From Aquabacter spiritensis (GTDB lineage Bacteria > Pseudomonadota > Alphaproteobacteria > Rhizobiales > Xanthobacteraceae): 64,000 bases of DNA. A program made the translations under genes and the position numbers. The notes beneath the pieces are model-generated. The model saw only the letters and a program-made list of their open reading frames with translations. It did not search any database and was not told the DNA's origin. The stretch is from assembly GCF_004346185.1 (NCBI RefSeq), contig NZ_SMAI01000002.1:310001-374000 (forward strand), in the 5' to 3' direction. Positions 35,501 through 51,200 of this stretch are shown here, one piece after another; position 1 is the first letter of the stretch, and each line of letters starts with the position of its first letter.

Positions 35501-37985
35501 GACCTCGTTCTGATCTTCTGCGACGCGATCACCGCCTGCTGGAAGAAAATCATCTATTTCAAGCCCGAAGGTAAGGAGGAGCAGGAGGCCGCGGCGGCCG
35601 CCAAGCCCCTTCAGATTGCCTTCGACGTTCCGGATGGGTTCAAGATCGTGACCGACGCGCGCGGCGTTCTGATTGCGCCGATCGAATAAGCGGGCGATTC
35701 ATGTCCTTCTATGACTGGTTCTCGCTCCGGACGAGCGACGAGCCGATGCGGCGGCTCGCCGTCATCGGCGGTCGCCTGGAAGACGGGAACGCGGCGATCT
35801 TCGGCGAGATGCATCGCCTCGCCCAGGGCAGGATCCTGGTGTTTCCGACCGCCTCCGGCGAGCCGGAGGAGGTCGGCGTCGAGACCGTTCAGGTGTTCCG
35901 TGCCTATGGGTTCGAGGCGGAGCTCTCGCCCGTCTTCGGCCCGGGGGCGGCGGCCGCCGCCCGGGACCCGGCGAATGCGGCGCAGGTCGAGCGGCTCGGC
36001 AGCGTCTATTTCACCGGCGGCAACCAGGCCACGATCATCGAGAGCCTGGCACCGGGCGGCATCGAGAGCCCGGTCCTCGCCGCGATCCGCGCCGCCAATG
36101 CGGCCGGCGGCCTGATCGCCGGATCGAGCGCCGGCGCGGCCATCATGTCGAAAGTCATGATCGTCGGCGGCACCTCGCTCGATGCCATGGTCAACGGCGT
36201 CACCGACGATCCGGAGCGGCCCGGCATGCTGCTGGGGGAGGGGCTCGACTTCTTCCCCTACGGCATCGTGGACCAGCATTTCATCAAGCGCGGCCGGCTC
36301 GGCCGGCTGATCGTCGCCATGGCGCGGAGCGGCGTGCAGCGCGGCTTCGGCATCGACGAGAACACCGCGCTGTTCGTCGATGGGCGGCGCGGCCGGGTGA
36401 TCGGCGAATACGGCGCCTTCGTCCTCGATATGTCGCAAGCCGTATTCGACGCGCGCGGCCGCACCTTCGAGGACATCCGCCTGTCGTATCTCGACACCGG
36501 CGACGAGATCGATTTCGGCCGCATGCGGGTGACGGCCGGCCCCGGCAAGCGCCGGGTGCGGCTCGCCGAGATCGCCTATCGGGCGCCGGCGCGGTCGCAG
36601 CGCAACGTGTTCGCCGCCTATACGCTCTACGACCTGCTCGGCCGCCTCGTGCTCGGCGACCCGATCGTCTATTCCGTCGACCGGGCGAGCGCGGTGGAGA
36701 TGAAGACCGCGATGGCGGTCACCGTCGAACTGGAGCGGGTCCGCGGCGAGACCCGCAGCCTCGTAGCGCTGACCGAGAACGGTTTCCGCATGACGGCGCT
36801 GAACTTCCGCTGCACCGTCATGAGCGAGAAGCTGAGCGCCGCCCGGCTCGCCAATCGCGCGACCATGCTGCAGCGCGATTACGGGATGAAACCCGGCCCT
36901 GCCTCCCGCCTGCTGCTGCTCGGTTCGTCTCCGCTCCAGGGCGGCTCCGGGATCATGGCCGAGATGCTGCGCCATTGCGAAGGCGATGTCGGCATCATCG
37001 CCGCCGCCTCCTCCGAGCCGCGTGAGACCGCCGCCGCCCATATCGACGCGCTGCGTGCGCACGGCCGCACCGGCATCGATCTCGGCATCACCATCGACAA
37101 TGTCGAGAATTGCGGACGCGACAAGGCGCTGGTCGAGCGGATCGCCGGCATGAAGACGCTGTTCCTGCCGGGCGGCAATCAGGTCCGGCTGGTGGAGACC
37201 CTGCTGTTCCGCGGCGAGGAGACGCCGATCCTGCTCGCGATCGCCCGCGCCCATGCCAATGGCGCGACATTGATCGGTGCCTCCGGCTCGGCCTCCGCGC
37301 TGTCGCGCTTCATGATCGCGGGGGGCTCGTCCCACGAGGCGTTCCGGTTCGGCGTGTCCACCGATGCCGGCCATCACGGCCTGGTCATCCAGGAGGGCGT
37401 CGGATTTTTCGGCGGCGGCATCGTCGACCAGAACCTCTTCTCTTCGCGCCGGCTCGGCCGGCTGATCGTCGCCTGCGCCGAAGAGGGGGTGCGCTACGGC
37501 TTCGGCATCTGCGAGGAGACGATGATGAATGCCCGCGGCGATGGCAGCCTCATCGACGTCTTCGGCCGCCACGGCGTGGTGCTGGTGGAACTCGATCCGC
37601 ACAATCTGGAACTCCAGAGCGACAGTTTCGTCGCGCGCGGTGTGAAGCTGTCCTTCGCCCGGCCCGGCGACCAGATCGACGTCGCCGCCGGGCAGGTGCT
37701 GCGCCATACCCCGGCCGAGCCGGCGACTGCCGCTCTGCTGCGGCTGGTCAACGAACTGGTGAAGGAGTGCGGCGCCATGCCCCTCGGCACCGCCCCGACC
37801 GAACTGCAGCGCAACAAGGCGATGGTGATGGGGATCACCGCGCTGGGCGAAGGCACGGTCAGCCTCGATATCGACAGCCCCCGCGACGACCGCACCTGAG
37901 CGGTCGGACCCGGCGCATGGTCCCGCGCGTCGCGTTCCGGCGGGCGGGAGATGTCGCCGCGCATGGCTCGGCCGGCAAAGTGTAA

Positions 37986-39293
<1,308 letters not shown>

Positions 39294-42200
39294 TGATCAT
39301 TCCGCCGGCTGGCGTGGCGCATAGCCGGTGTCCGGGTCGCGCCGCATGAAGAACAGCAGCGGCAGACCGGCCGCGACCACCGCCACGCCCACCAGCGCTC
39401 CCACCCCGGTATAAGCGAGGCTTGCATAGAGCAGGCCGGCGCAAGCGAGCGAGAACAAAAGCGGCGTGACAGGGTAGAGCGGCACCCGGAACGGGCGCGC
39501 CCGGTCCGGCTCGCGCCAGCGGAACAGGAACAACGACAGGCTGACGAGAAAGAGGAAGCCCCAGAACACCGGCGCGGTGAAGTCGACCATCGCGGAGAAG
39601 CCGTCGCGGGTGAAGGCGCCGAACACGATCAGGACCAGCGCCAGCCCCCCCTGGACCAGGAGCGCGGCCACCGGCGCGCCCTTGCCGAGATCGGCGCGGC
39701 ACAAGAAGCCGAGCATCGGCACGTCCGAACCGAGGGCGTGGAATGCACGTGCGCCGGTGAGGACCGTGCCGTTCAGCGTGCTGACCGCCATGACGCAGAC
39801 GACGATCGCGATCACGGTCTCGCCTGCACCGCCGGCGAGAGCGCTCATGAGGTCCGCCGCCGGCGCCGTGGTGGCGCGCAGGCCTTCGAGCCCGAAGGCG
39901 TTGAGCAGGGCGATGTTGAACAGGCCGTAAGCGGCGACGACGACGATGGTGCCGATCACCAGCGTGCGGGTCATGGAGCGCTGCACGTCGCGCATCTCGC
40001 CGGACAGATAGACCGCCTCGCTCCACCCGCCATAGGTGAGCAGGACCAGAACCATCGCCATGCCGAAGGCGGCCGAGGGATCGCTGCCGCCGGCGCTCAC
40101 GGTGGGAACCGGTGCCGAGACCAGGAATCCAGCCACCGCGACGGTGACGATGGCGACCAGCGTCAGGAGGGTGAACACCCGTTGCCCGAGGCTGGAACGC
40201 CGGGTCCCGGAGACGTTGAGTGCGGTCAGGGCGATCACCGCGATCGCAGCGTGCAGATCCGGCCCATGGGTGCCGAGCGGCAGCAGGGCATTGGCGTAGT
40301 CGCCATAGACGAAGGCGACGGCGGCGATCGCGCCGGTCTGGATCACGGTGCCGCGTGCCCAGGCGAACAGCACGGCGAGGCGCGGGCCGTAGGCGCGGGA
40401 GAGGAAATGATATTCGCCGCCCCGGTCGGGATGGGCGGCGGCCAGTTCGGCATAGCACAGGGCGCCCGCAAGGGTGACGAGGCCGCCGAGCAGCCAGGCC
40501 GCGACGAATGCCGCCTCGCTGCCGACATTTGCGGCGATGAGCGGCGGCGTCTTGAAAATGCCGATGCCGAAGATGATGCCCACCATCACGGCGACGCCGT
40601 CGATCACGGACAGGCCCTGCGCTTCGCGGCGGGCGGCGGGTTTGGGCATGAAGGTCTCCGGGAGGCCGGCCGCGCGTGCGCCGGCAGAGAAGCGGGCGCC
40701 GGGGAGCGGCGCCCGCGGGTCGACTCAGCCGGGGGGGTCAGGAGCGCGTGGCGCTCCAGCCGTCGCCTTCGACCGGCTTGATGGTGCCGTCCGACACCTT
40801 GCCGCGATAGGTCTTGGCGCCGTCGCCCAGTGGCAGGGTGAGCACGATCTCATCGCCCGTGAGCCGCGCGTCGCGGAGCTGGACGGTGCGCCCGTTCACG
40901 GTCGCGCCCCCGCCGATATTCTGGAACGTCTGGTTCAGATCGACCGTGAAGCGGTTCTCGCCATCGGTGAAGGCCCAGCGGCCGCCGACATGGGCGGGAA
41001 CCACCCACATATAGACCGTTCGGCCCTCCTCGGTCGTCCGCTGGTCGGGGGCCCAATCGCCCATCGAGAAGGCGTGGGAGACCAGGCGCGTGCCGGGCTT
41101 CAGCTCCAGCAGGGTCGGGCGCAGCTTGGCATTGACGGTCTCGAGCAGATACATGGTGATCACGGTCGCCTTGCTGAGATCTGTCTCGAACAGGTTCTGC
41201 TGGACGAAGGTCACCTTGTCGGTCACGCCCGCGGCCTCGGCATTCGCCTTCGCCTCCTTGATGCGCTCGGGGTTGATGTCCACGCCCATGGCGCCGCGCG
41301 CGCCGCGCTCCTTCACCGCCGCGATGGCAATGCGGCCATCACCGGAGCCGAGATCGATGACGAAATCGTCTTTCCCCACCTCGCCCATCTTCAACATGCG
41401 GTCGACGACCGATTCGGGCGTCGGCACATAGGGAACGTCGAGGCGGAGCGGAGCCTGTGTCGCCGCGGGGGCGGCGGGAGCCGGTGCGGGGCTCTGGGCG
41501 AAGGCGGGGGCGGCGACGAAAACGCTCGCCACGAGAAAAAGCGCCGAGGCGCGTGCGTGCGTGCACTGATGGTGCGGAGACATCCTGCCATCCTCTTAAT
41601 CGAGCCAGAAGAAGGAGCGAGCTGTCCTCTCCCCGTTGCGGGGATCGGCAGTAGATATGCTGCAATAGAAACGCGTATCTCGCAGATGCGAAGGCATCAT
41701 CCATCAAAAACGCTGGTTCGCAACGCGCCAACAAGCAATGACGCCTCACAAATGAGTGTTCATTCAAAATATGACTTGAGAGGGCGAGATAAACGCGAGT
41801 TTGCGGAATTTGTTCCGCTAGGTTAGCGGGCTCGCGAAGTGGTGATCGCAGCCTGGATGCCGCCATGTACCAGGACCTTTCGCATGACGCTCGGCAGCGC
41901 CTGCGTTCCGAAGTCCGCCGGCCGCACCCAGAAATGGCCCGTCGGCGCGGCGGTCTGGGCCGGCAGCTCGGCGCGCCACACCGCCAGGTCCAGGGCGAAA
42001 TGCGTGAAGACGTGCAGCACCTGTCCCGGAAGCGCGCGCCACGTTGCGGGGAGCGGGGCATGGGCGGCGGGGGAGGCCGGCACCTCTTCGGCCCGACTCC
42101 AGGGCGTCGAGGGCACCTCCGTCATTCCCGCCAGCAGGCCGGTGTCCGGCCGTGTCCGCAGCAGCACGGCCCCGTCGGCGCGCACCGCGAGAAAGGCGAT

Positions 42201-45200
42201 CCCGGTCCGGGCCGGCTTCGCGGTCTTGGGGGTCTTTACCGGATAGAGTGACGGTGTGCCGAGGGCGCGGGCGGTACATCCGGCATCGAGCGGGCAGAGC
42301 CCGCAGACCGGCGAGCGCGGGGTGCAGATGGTCGCGCCGAGATCCATCATGGCCTGCGCAAAATCGCCGGCCCGCAGCCGTGGCGTCAGGGCTGCGGCCC
42401 GCTGGCGGATCTCCGTCTTCGCCTTGGGCAGCGGCGTAGCGATGGCATGAAGCCGGCTCACCACCCGTTCGATATTGCCGTCCACCGGGCTTGCGGGGAT
42501 GTCGAAGGCGATCGCGGCAATCGCCGCCGACGTATAGGGGCCGATGCCCGGCAGATCACGCAGCGCCGCTTCGTCGGCGGGAAATCGTCCGCCATGGCGC
42601 GCCACGACCGCCTTGGCGCAGGCGTGCAGATTGCGCGCCCGGGCATAATAGCCGAGCCCGGCCCACGCCGAGAGGACCTGGTCCAGCGGCGCCGCGGCGA
42701 GGTCCGCGACCGTCGGCCAGCGGGTGAGAAAGGCCGAGAAATATGGACCGACCGCTTTCACGGTGGTCTGCTGCAGCATGATCTCCGACAGGAAGACGTG
42801 ATAGGGATCGGCGCGCCGCCCCGGCTCGGCCCGCCAGGGCAGGCGGCGGCGGTTGCGGTCGTACCAGGCCAGCAGGGTCTCGGCGGGCGTCGCGATCGGA
42901 TCTGTCTGGGGGCGGGGAGAGAGCGTCTCGGTCATCGCCGCACCGTGCTATCCTGCGGCCCACTCGGCAAGCGCACCTCGCTGCCCGCGCCATGACGGCG
43001 CCTTGCGGATCCCGACCGATATGAGAAAACCGTTCTTCGCCCGGCCGCTGGCCGACCTCGTCGGCCCCTCGATCGCCGAACTCTGCGGCAAAGCCGGGTT
43101 TTCCGCGGTCGAAGTCGTGACCCATTGGGACGAGATCGCCGGGCCGGACCTCGCGCCGCGCTCGACGCCGGTGAAGATCCAGTGGCCGCGACGCGGCGAG
43201 CCTGAGGCGGCGACCCTCGTGGTCCGGGTCGAGGGCGCCTATGCGATCGAACTGCAATATGCCGCTCCGGTGCTGATCGAGCGGATCAACGCCTATTTCG
43301 GCTGGCGCTGCATCGGGCGCATCACCCTGCGGCAGGGACCGGTTCCCACGCGCCAGGTGCCACCTCGCATTCCGGATCCCGCGCCCGAAACCGTCGCCGC
43401 GGTGCGGGAGGAGATCGGCGCGTTCGAGGACGAAGCCCTTGCGGCTTCCCTTGCGAAACTCGGGGCGCGGGTGCGCGCCGCGCGCCGGAAATCTTGATCG
43501 CTCCGCTCTGGTCGCCGCATCCTCGCCATGCTAGCCCGCTTGTGTCTGCGCCGAACGCATTATCGGAGACCGTCATGTCGCTTTCCCGTCGCCGCTTCCT
43601 CGAAGGCACTGGCCAGGTTGCTCTGTTTTTGGCCGTGGCGGGTCCGATGGCGCGGTTCGCCGGGCTTGACGGCCTGATCGGGCCGGCGGCGGCTCAGTCC
43701 ACGGACGAGGCGAAGCTGATGGCGCCGGCGGCGAGCCCGCTGCCCGCGAAGGAGCTGGGCTCTCCGACCGCGCCGGTCACCATCGTCGAATACGCCTCCC
43801 TCACCTGCTCGCATTGCGCGACGTTCCATTCCGCGAGCTTCCCGGCGCTGAAGGCGAAATATATCGACACCGGGAAGGTCCGCTTCATCTTCCGCGAGTT
43901 CCCCTTCGATCCGGTCTCGACCGCGGCCTTCATGCTGGCGCGCTGCATGCCAGAGGACAAATATTTCGCGATGGTGTCGAGCCTGTTCGGCACCCAGAAA
44001 TCCTGGGCCTTCTCCTCCAACCCGGCCCAGGGCCTGCTCACCGTTGCCAAGCAGGCCGGCATGAGCGAAGCCGATTTCGAGAAGTGCCTCTCCGACAAGG
44101 AGCTTGCAGAGAAGGTTCAGGCGAGCGCCCAATACGGCAACAAGGAGCTTGGCGTGAACTCGACGCCGACTTTCTTCATCAACGGCAAGAAGCTGTCGGG
44201 AGCGCTCACCCCGGAGGATCTCGACAAGGAAATCGCGCCGCTTCTGCAGGGCAAATGAGGCTGCCGCGGCGTTGACATCGGCGCCGCGCGCCCGTATCAC
44301 CCCGGCTCGATCCCACAAGACGTGTCGACGAGCCGCGCGGTCAGCGCGCCGCGGTCGGCCGAAGGTTGATGTGTCATGAAGATCCGTAATTCGTTGAAGA
44401 CGCTGCTGAGCCGTCACCGCGACAACCGCCTGGTGCGCCGCAAGGGCCGCGTCTACATCATCAACAAGACCCAGAAGCGCTACAAGGCCCGCCAGGGCTG
44501 ATCCGCGCGGGCGGGTCCTCGGGCCTGTCCGCAGGACGAGGCCGCCCGGATCGAGACCTCGTGATCTCGGCCCGTGCCAGATCACGGCGGGCGCCGGTTG
44601 ACGGACCGCACGCGCGGTCCGACACTCGTGCCATGAGCATGCCCCCGCGACCCTCCGTCCTGCGCAGCCTGTGCGCGGTGCTTCTCTGCGCGCCGCTTCT
44701 CGGCGGTGCTTTGTTTGCGCCGGGCGACGCGGCCCGGGCGCAGAGTGGGCCCTTCGCCGAGCCCAGATCGGCAGATGCGAGATCCGCGGATCCGAGGGCC
44801 GGCGCCGCGCCGCCGCCCTCCCGTCCGGCTCTGCCGCGCGACCGCCGCACCCAGCTCGACGCGTTGTTCGAGGCGCTGCGCCTCGCGCCGGACGAGGCGA
44901 GCTCCAAGGCGCTCGGGACCCGGCTCGACAGCGTGTTCGCACAGACCGGCAGCATGAGCGCCGACATCCTGATGGGGCGCGCGGACCTCGCCGCACAGGC
45001 AAAGGAATACGATCTCGCCCTGGAACTGCTGGATTCGGCCCTGGTCGTGGTGCCCGACAATCTGGCCATTCTCAGCCGTCGCGCCGCGATCAAATATGCC
45101 CAGGACGATTATGCCGGCTCGCTTGCCGATCTCGGCGAGGTGCTGACGCGTGAGCCGCGCCATTATACGGCTCTGCTCGGCCTCGCTTTGATCATGCGGG

Positions 45201-48200
45201 AGGTCGGCGACGACAAGCGTGCCCTCGAAGCCGCGCGGCGGGCGCTTGCGGTCAATCCCAATCTCGACGCCGCCAAGGACATCGAGGAGAGCCTCACCAT
45301 CACGGTCGAGGGCCGCGAGATCTGACGCCGGGGGCGCGCAAGCGGGCCGCTATTGGGTCGCCCAGACGATCCGGGCGATGAACACCACGTCCGAGAGCGG
45401 AAACTGCACGTCCTCATGCTCGGGATTGAGCGAGCGCAGCTCCACCGTCCGGGCGGTGCGGCGCACCAGCTCCTTGGCGAGCACCTGGCCGTCCCGCGTC
45501 TTCACGATCACCCGGTCGCCGCGCCGGACACTGGCGGCCGGCGACACGATCACGATGTCGCCGTCGCGATAGAGCGGCTGCATGCTGTCGCCGGAAATCT
45601 CCAGCGCATACGCGTGTTCGTCCTCGACCGCGGGGAACAGGATTTCGTCCCATCCCGAGCCGGCGGGGAAGCCGGCATCGTCGAAGAAGCCGCCTTTGCC
45701 GGCCTGGGCGAGGCCGATATGGGGGATGGCGCGCGCCGGCGGCGGTGCGGGTTCCTCCGAAAATCCCAGCGTGCGGGGCAGGGTGCGGCTGCCGGCGGGA
45801 CCGTCCAGCAAGGCGGTGAAATCCTCGACGCTGGCCCCGGTCGCCGCCAGGACCTTGGCGACGCTCTCGGTCGAGGGCCAGCGCGGCCGCCCGTCGGGCG
45901 TGATCCGCTTGGAGCGGTTGAACGAGGTGGCGTCGAGCCCGGCCCGCTTCGCGAGCCCGGAGGCCGAGAGGCCGTATTGGGCGGCGAGGCGGTCGAGAGC
46001 GCCCCAGACTTGGCCATGGGTGAGCATGCGCATCCGGCTCTGTTTACCGTTCGGATCGGAGCCCGCGACCGGCGGACCGGTGGGACCGGCGCGCGTCGCG
46101 GCAGCGACGAACCTGGTGGCGACGAAACAAACGGGCTTCGGATCCGCCTCCCGAGGGCGCGGGCGTCCGGCGATCCCCGCGACTCGCGGACTTAGCCTAT
46201 CGTTAGGAAAAAAAGTCTTCAATGCGGAAATGCGCCGTCCCCGCGGGCGCGGCTTCCCAAGGCCGCGCGCCTGCGCTAGGGAGGCGGCATGCGCCCGCCT
46301 GTCGACACCATCTACAAGATCGCGCCGGCCGCCCTCTGGCAGGACGCGGTCCGCGCCGGCCGGTTCGTCGGCGCGCCGGTCGACCTTGAGGACGGCTTCA
46401 TCCATTTCTCGACCGCGGCCCAAATGCACGAGACCGCGCAGCGTCATTTCGCCGGCCAGGCCGATCTGCTGCTGATCGCGGTGGACGCGCCGGCGCTCGG
46501 CGACGCGCTGAAGTGGGAGCCGTCGCGCGGCGGCGCGCTGTTTCCCCATCTCTACGGCCCGCTGCCGCTCGATGCGGTGCGCACCGTCATGCCGCTGCCG
46601 CTCGGCCCCGACGGCGGCCACGTCTTCCCGGCCTGAGGCTCAGGCGAGGCGCAGCACGAACGGCTCGCCCTCGAACGCGTCGCGGCCACGGCCGATCGCC
46701 GCGATCGCCGCGATCATGCGCCCCTCCCGCTTGAGCGCGGCGTCGGCGAGGGCGACGATGCGGGCATTGGGCGTCGCGGTCGGCGACGCCTCGCGCAGGC
46801 GCAGGGCGAGGTCGGCCTCGCTGTGGTCCGGCATCAGCGCGCACAGCGTCGCATAGGCCGCCGCGGTGGAGCGCGAGATGCCGGCATAGCAATGGATCAC
46901 CAAGGGCGCGGCGCGCGGCCAGGCATGCACGAATTCGAGCAGTTCGTGCATGTGCGCCGCGCCCGGCGCCACCAGCCCTTCGATCTCGTCGACGATGTCG
47001 TTGATGCCGAGGAACAGATGGTTGGTCGGGTCGACATTGCTCGGCCGCGTCAGCACCGTGCCGCCATTGATGAGGGTGATGACATGGCGGGCGCCGGTGG
47101 CGGCGACGGTGTCGTGCAGCCGCGCCAGGGAGCAGACGTGGATCATGGGGCAAGCTCCTCGAAGCGCTGGAGAAAGCGGATTTTGGCCGCTTCCGCCGTC
47201 CAGGGGGTGAGATAGTCCGCCTCCACGGCGGGATCGAGGCGGGTCGGGCGGCCGAACAGGCGCCGCGCCTCCGCATCGGCGAAACCGGCGAGCCGCGTCG
47301 CCTCGAGATAGGCGGCCGAATGGTCCGCCGCTTTGACGATCCGCACGAGGTCGCGCGGCCAGACCGGCGGGAGGCCGAAGCGCAGGCTGATGGCGGCGAG
47401 CAGGCGCGCCTCCACCGCCCGGTAATCGCCGCCGATGACCGCCTTGAACGGCGAGATCATGTCGCCGATGACATATTCCGGGGCGTCGTGCAGCAGCACC
47501 GCGAGGCGCCAGCGCCGGTCGATGTCGCCGGCCGCCCGGCGCGCGAGGCGCTCGACCAGGACCGCATGCTGCGCCACCGAGAAGACGTGCGGCCCGTGGG
47601 TCTGGCCGTTCCACCGCGCCACCCGGGCGAGGCCGTGGGCGATGTCCTCGATCTCGACGTCGAGCGGCGAGGGATCGAGCAAATCGAGCCGGCGGCCGGA
47701 CAGCATGCGCTGCCAGGCCCGCGGCGGGCCGACGCGCGGGGCGGGGGGGAAGGGGGGCTTGGTGTCGGTATCGGGCATCGCGAATCGCGGATCGTCTTTT
47801 TCCGTGGCGCGGGTAAAGTGGCGCCGTCTCGGACCAAGAGCGAGTCCCCTCGAACATGACGCGCGCCGCCGCCGATCCGGCCCTGTCGCAGGCGCATCCG
47901 CCTCGCGTCCGCCCGACGCTCGCCGCGAGCGCCGCGGTGTTCCGCGATGGGCGTGTTCTCCTGGCGCGGCGCGGCTTCGCCCCCGGCCTCGGCCTGTGGA
48001 GCCTGCCGGGCGGGCGCGTCGAGGCGGGCGAGACGGTGGCCGCCGCGGCGGCACGCGAGGTCCTGGAGGAGGTCGGGGTGGTGGCCGCGGTCGGCGATGT
48101 CGCCGCGGTGCTCGATTTCATTTCACATGATGATGGCGGGGCGCTGGCCAGCCATTTCGTGGTGATCGCCCATGCCGCGTCGTGGCGCGCCAACGAGCCG

Positions 48201-51200
48201 GTCCCGGGGCCGGAGGCGACCGAGATCGGCTGGTTCGCGCCGGAGGAGGTGGCGGGCCTCGCCACCACGCGCGGCCTTGCGGAGGTCGTGGCGAAGGCGG
48301 CGCGCCTGGTCGCGCGGCCCAAGACGGAATAATGGCCCGCCGCGCGCCCAGCTCTTCAAGGCGGGGCGGCGGCACCATAAATGAAGACTCGGGTTCGCCC
48401 GATGACATCAACCCGCCCGGTTGCCCCGCAGCCCGGGCCCAGCGAGGCGCCATGGCCTTCTCCGCCGACGAAATCGAGCGCTATGCCCGCCACATCGTGC
48501 TGCGCGAGGTGGGCGGCCCCGGGCAGCAGAAGCTGAAGGCGGCCTCCGTCCTGGTGATCGGCGCCGGCGGCCTCGGTGCGCCGGTCCTGCTCTATCTCGC
48601 CGCGGCCGGGGTGGGGCGGCTGATCCTCGTCGACGACGATGTGGTGTCGCTGTCCAACCTCCAGCGGCAGGTGATCCACCGCACCGCCGATCTCGGCCGC
48701 CCCAAGGTGGAGAGCGCGCGCGACGCCGTGGCCGCGCTCAATCCGCACGTCGCCCTGGATCTTCACCCGGTGCGGCTCGGCGCCGACAATGCGCTCGACC
48801 TCGTGCGCGCCGCCGACGTGGTGATCGACGGCTCGGACAATTTCGCCACCCGCTATCTGGTTTCCGACGCCTGCGCGCTCGCCGGCCGCCCGCTGGTCAC
48901 CGCGGCGCTCGGCACGTTCGACGCCACGCTGACCACGCTGCGCCCGCACGAAATCGGCTCGGACGGCGTACCGAATCCGACCTATCGCTGTCTGTTTCCC
49001 GAACCGCCTCCGCCCGGCACCGTGCCGGCCTGTGCCGAAGCCGGGGTGCTCGGTGCGCTGGCGGGCCTTGCGGGCGCGCTGGCGGCTCTGGAGGCGATCC
49101 GCGCCATTGTCGGCTTCGGCGATCCCCTGATCGGCAAGCTTTTGATGATCGATGCCCTGTCCATGCGCTTCGAGACCGTCGGCTATGGCTGGGATCCGGA
49201 CAATCCGCTCACCGGCAACGCCCCCACCATCACCGATCTCTCTGGGCATGCCCGACCTGCCCTTACGGCAGTGGAAGCGCCGCTCTGACCGGGCCGTCCC
49301 GTCCGCACAAACACGCGCAGGTTCGGTGCGGAGCGCGGGAACCTTCGCCGCACCGGAAGGTTTCTCCTACGACGCCGCGCAGGCGGCAGGAACCGACGGG
49401 AAGATCTGCAATGGGCTCGATTTCCAGGACTCAGGCTGAACGTTCGATCCGCATGGTCATCGGCAATGACGAGCGCGAAATCAGCTCGTTGAAGGAAGCC
49501 AAGAGCTTCCTCAAGCAGCACAAGGCCGGCGCGCTCGCCGACTTCATTCTCTCCGACATGGATGCCGCCGCGCCCGGCGCCCTCGTCGCCTTCCGCAATC
49601 GCCTGGAAATGATGCGCGCCGCCCTCTGAGAGGGGTGGCGGCTGAGTCTTCAGGTGGAACGCGGCCAAAGCTGTCTCAGCGATAGAGCAAGTGGTTTCGG
49701 CGCGGCGCACGTGCCGACCATCGCTTACGTGCGTGACTTCAGCGCTGTGGTGATCCTTCCAGGTAAGGAATAATCTAACCAAAAGTGCACTACAGCGCTC
49801 AACAATTGCAATTCTCGTCAGTTGCAGTTGACTTTTATGCCCGAAAAATCACCGCGTGATTTCACGTTTTCCCGATCCAGCTGAGAAATTACAACCTCTC
49901 CGTCTCTGGGGCGAAGGGTTCTGGATCTGCAGTCGCCATTCTCAAAGCAAAATTGAATTCTGACGTCGTATGACGATGTGGAACATACGAGATTCTTGTA
50001 GCTGCATTGTCTCAAAACAGCATCAATTTTTTTATATTGAGAGCACGCCTCATATCTTGCATTGCAAGACACTCCGCTTGAGCAAGACTGTGCGAGCAGA
50101 GACTGTGGGCTCAGGAACGAAGCAGCAAAAATCCCGAGTACGTATATTTTTCTCATACAAATCTCCGGCGTTCCGAGTCGGAAATTTGTTTATCAATTGA
50201 GCCGTGGCGCGCATCCCTCAATTGGGTGACAGACGCCAGATGTCCGTCTCCGGCACGCGCCGGTCCAATCCACACCGAGCGCCCAAATTGCATTGATGTT
50301 GGGGATCCGCAGTGGGCGCTAAACGGACCGCTGCTCGTCGAGAAAGCGGCGCACGGCGTCGGGATCGACGTCGCGCGCGATGAAGGCCGCGCCGATGGCG
50401 CGGACGAGAATGAAGGTGAGAGCGCCCCGGCTCACTTTTTTGTCCTGGGAAATGAGGCGCATCAGGCCGTCCGTGTCGGGCAGATCGCCGGGCACGTCCG
50501 AAATTCGGGTCGGCAGGCCCAGCGATGCGAGATGCCGCGTCGCGCGCACCGCATCCTGACCCGCGCACAATCCCATCCGCGCCGAGAAGGCGAAGGCGAG
50601 GCTCATGCCGATCGCCACGGCTTCACCGTGCAGCAGGCGGTCGGAAAATCCGGCGCCGGCCTCCAGCGCATGGCCGAACGTGTGGCCGAGATTGAGGAGC
50701 GCCCGGTCGCCGGTCTCCTTCTCGTCCCGTGCGACGATCGCGGCCTTGGCGGCACAGCTCGCGGCAACCGCCGCCCCGCGGGCCGGACCGCCGGAAATGA
50801 CGTCACGCCCGTTGGCTTCCAGCCAGTCGAACAAGGCGGCATCCCCGAGTAGTCCGTATTTCGCCACCTCGGCATAGCCGGCCCGAAGCTCGCGTGCCGG
50901 CAAAGTATCGAGCGCGGCGGTGTCTGCGACCACCAGGACGGGCTGGTGAAAGGCACCGATCAGGTTCTTGCCCTGCGGGGAATTGATGCCGGTCTTGCCG
51001 CCGACGGAGGAATCGACCTGGGACAGCAGCGTCGTCGGGGCCTGCACGATGTCGACGCCGCGCCGAACCACCGCTGCGGCGAACCCCGCGAGATCGCCGA
51101 CGACTCCGCCGCCGAGCGCGAGGACCAGATCGCGCCGCTCGATCCGCGCCGCGATCAGGCCTTCCGCGACCTGAGCCAGCCCGGCATAGGATTTCGACTT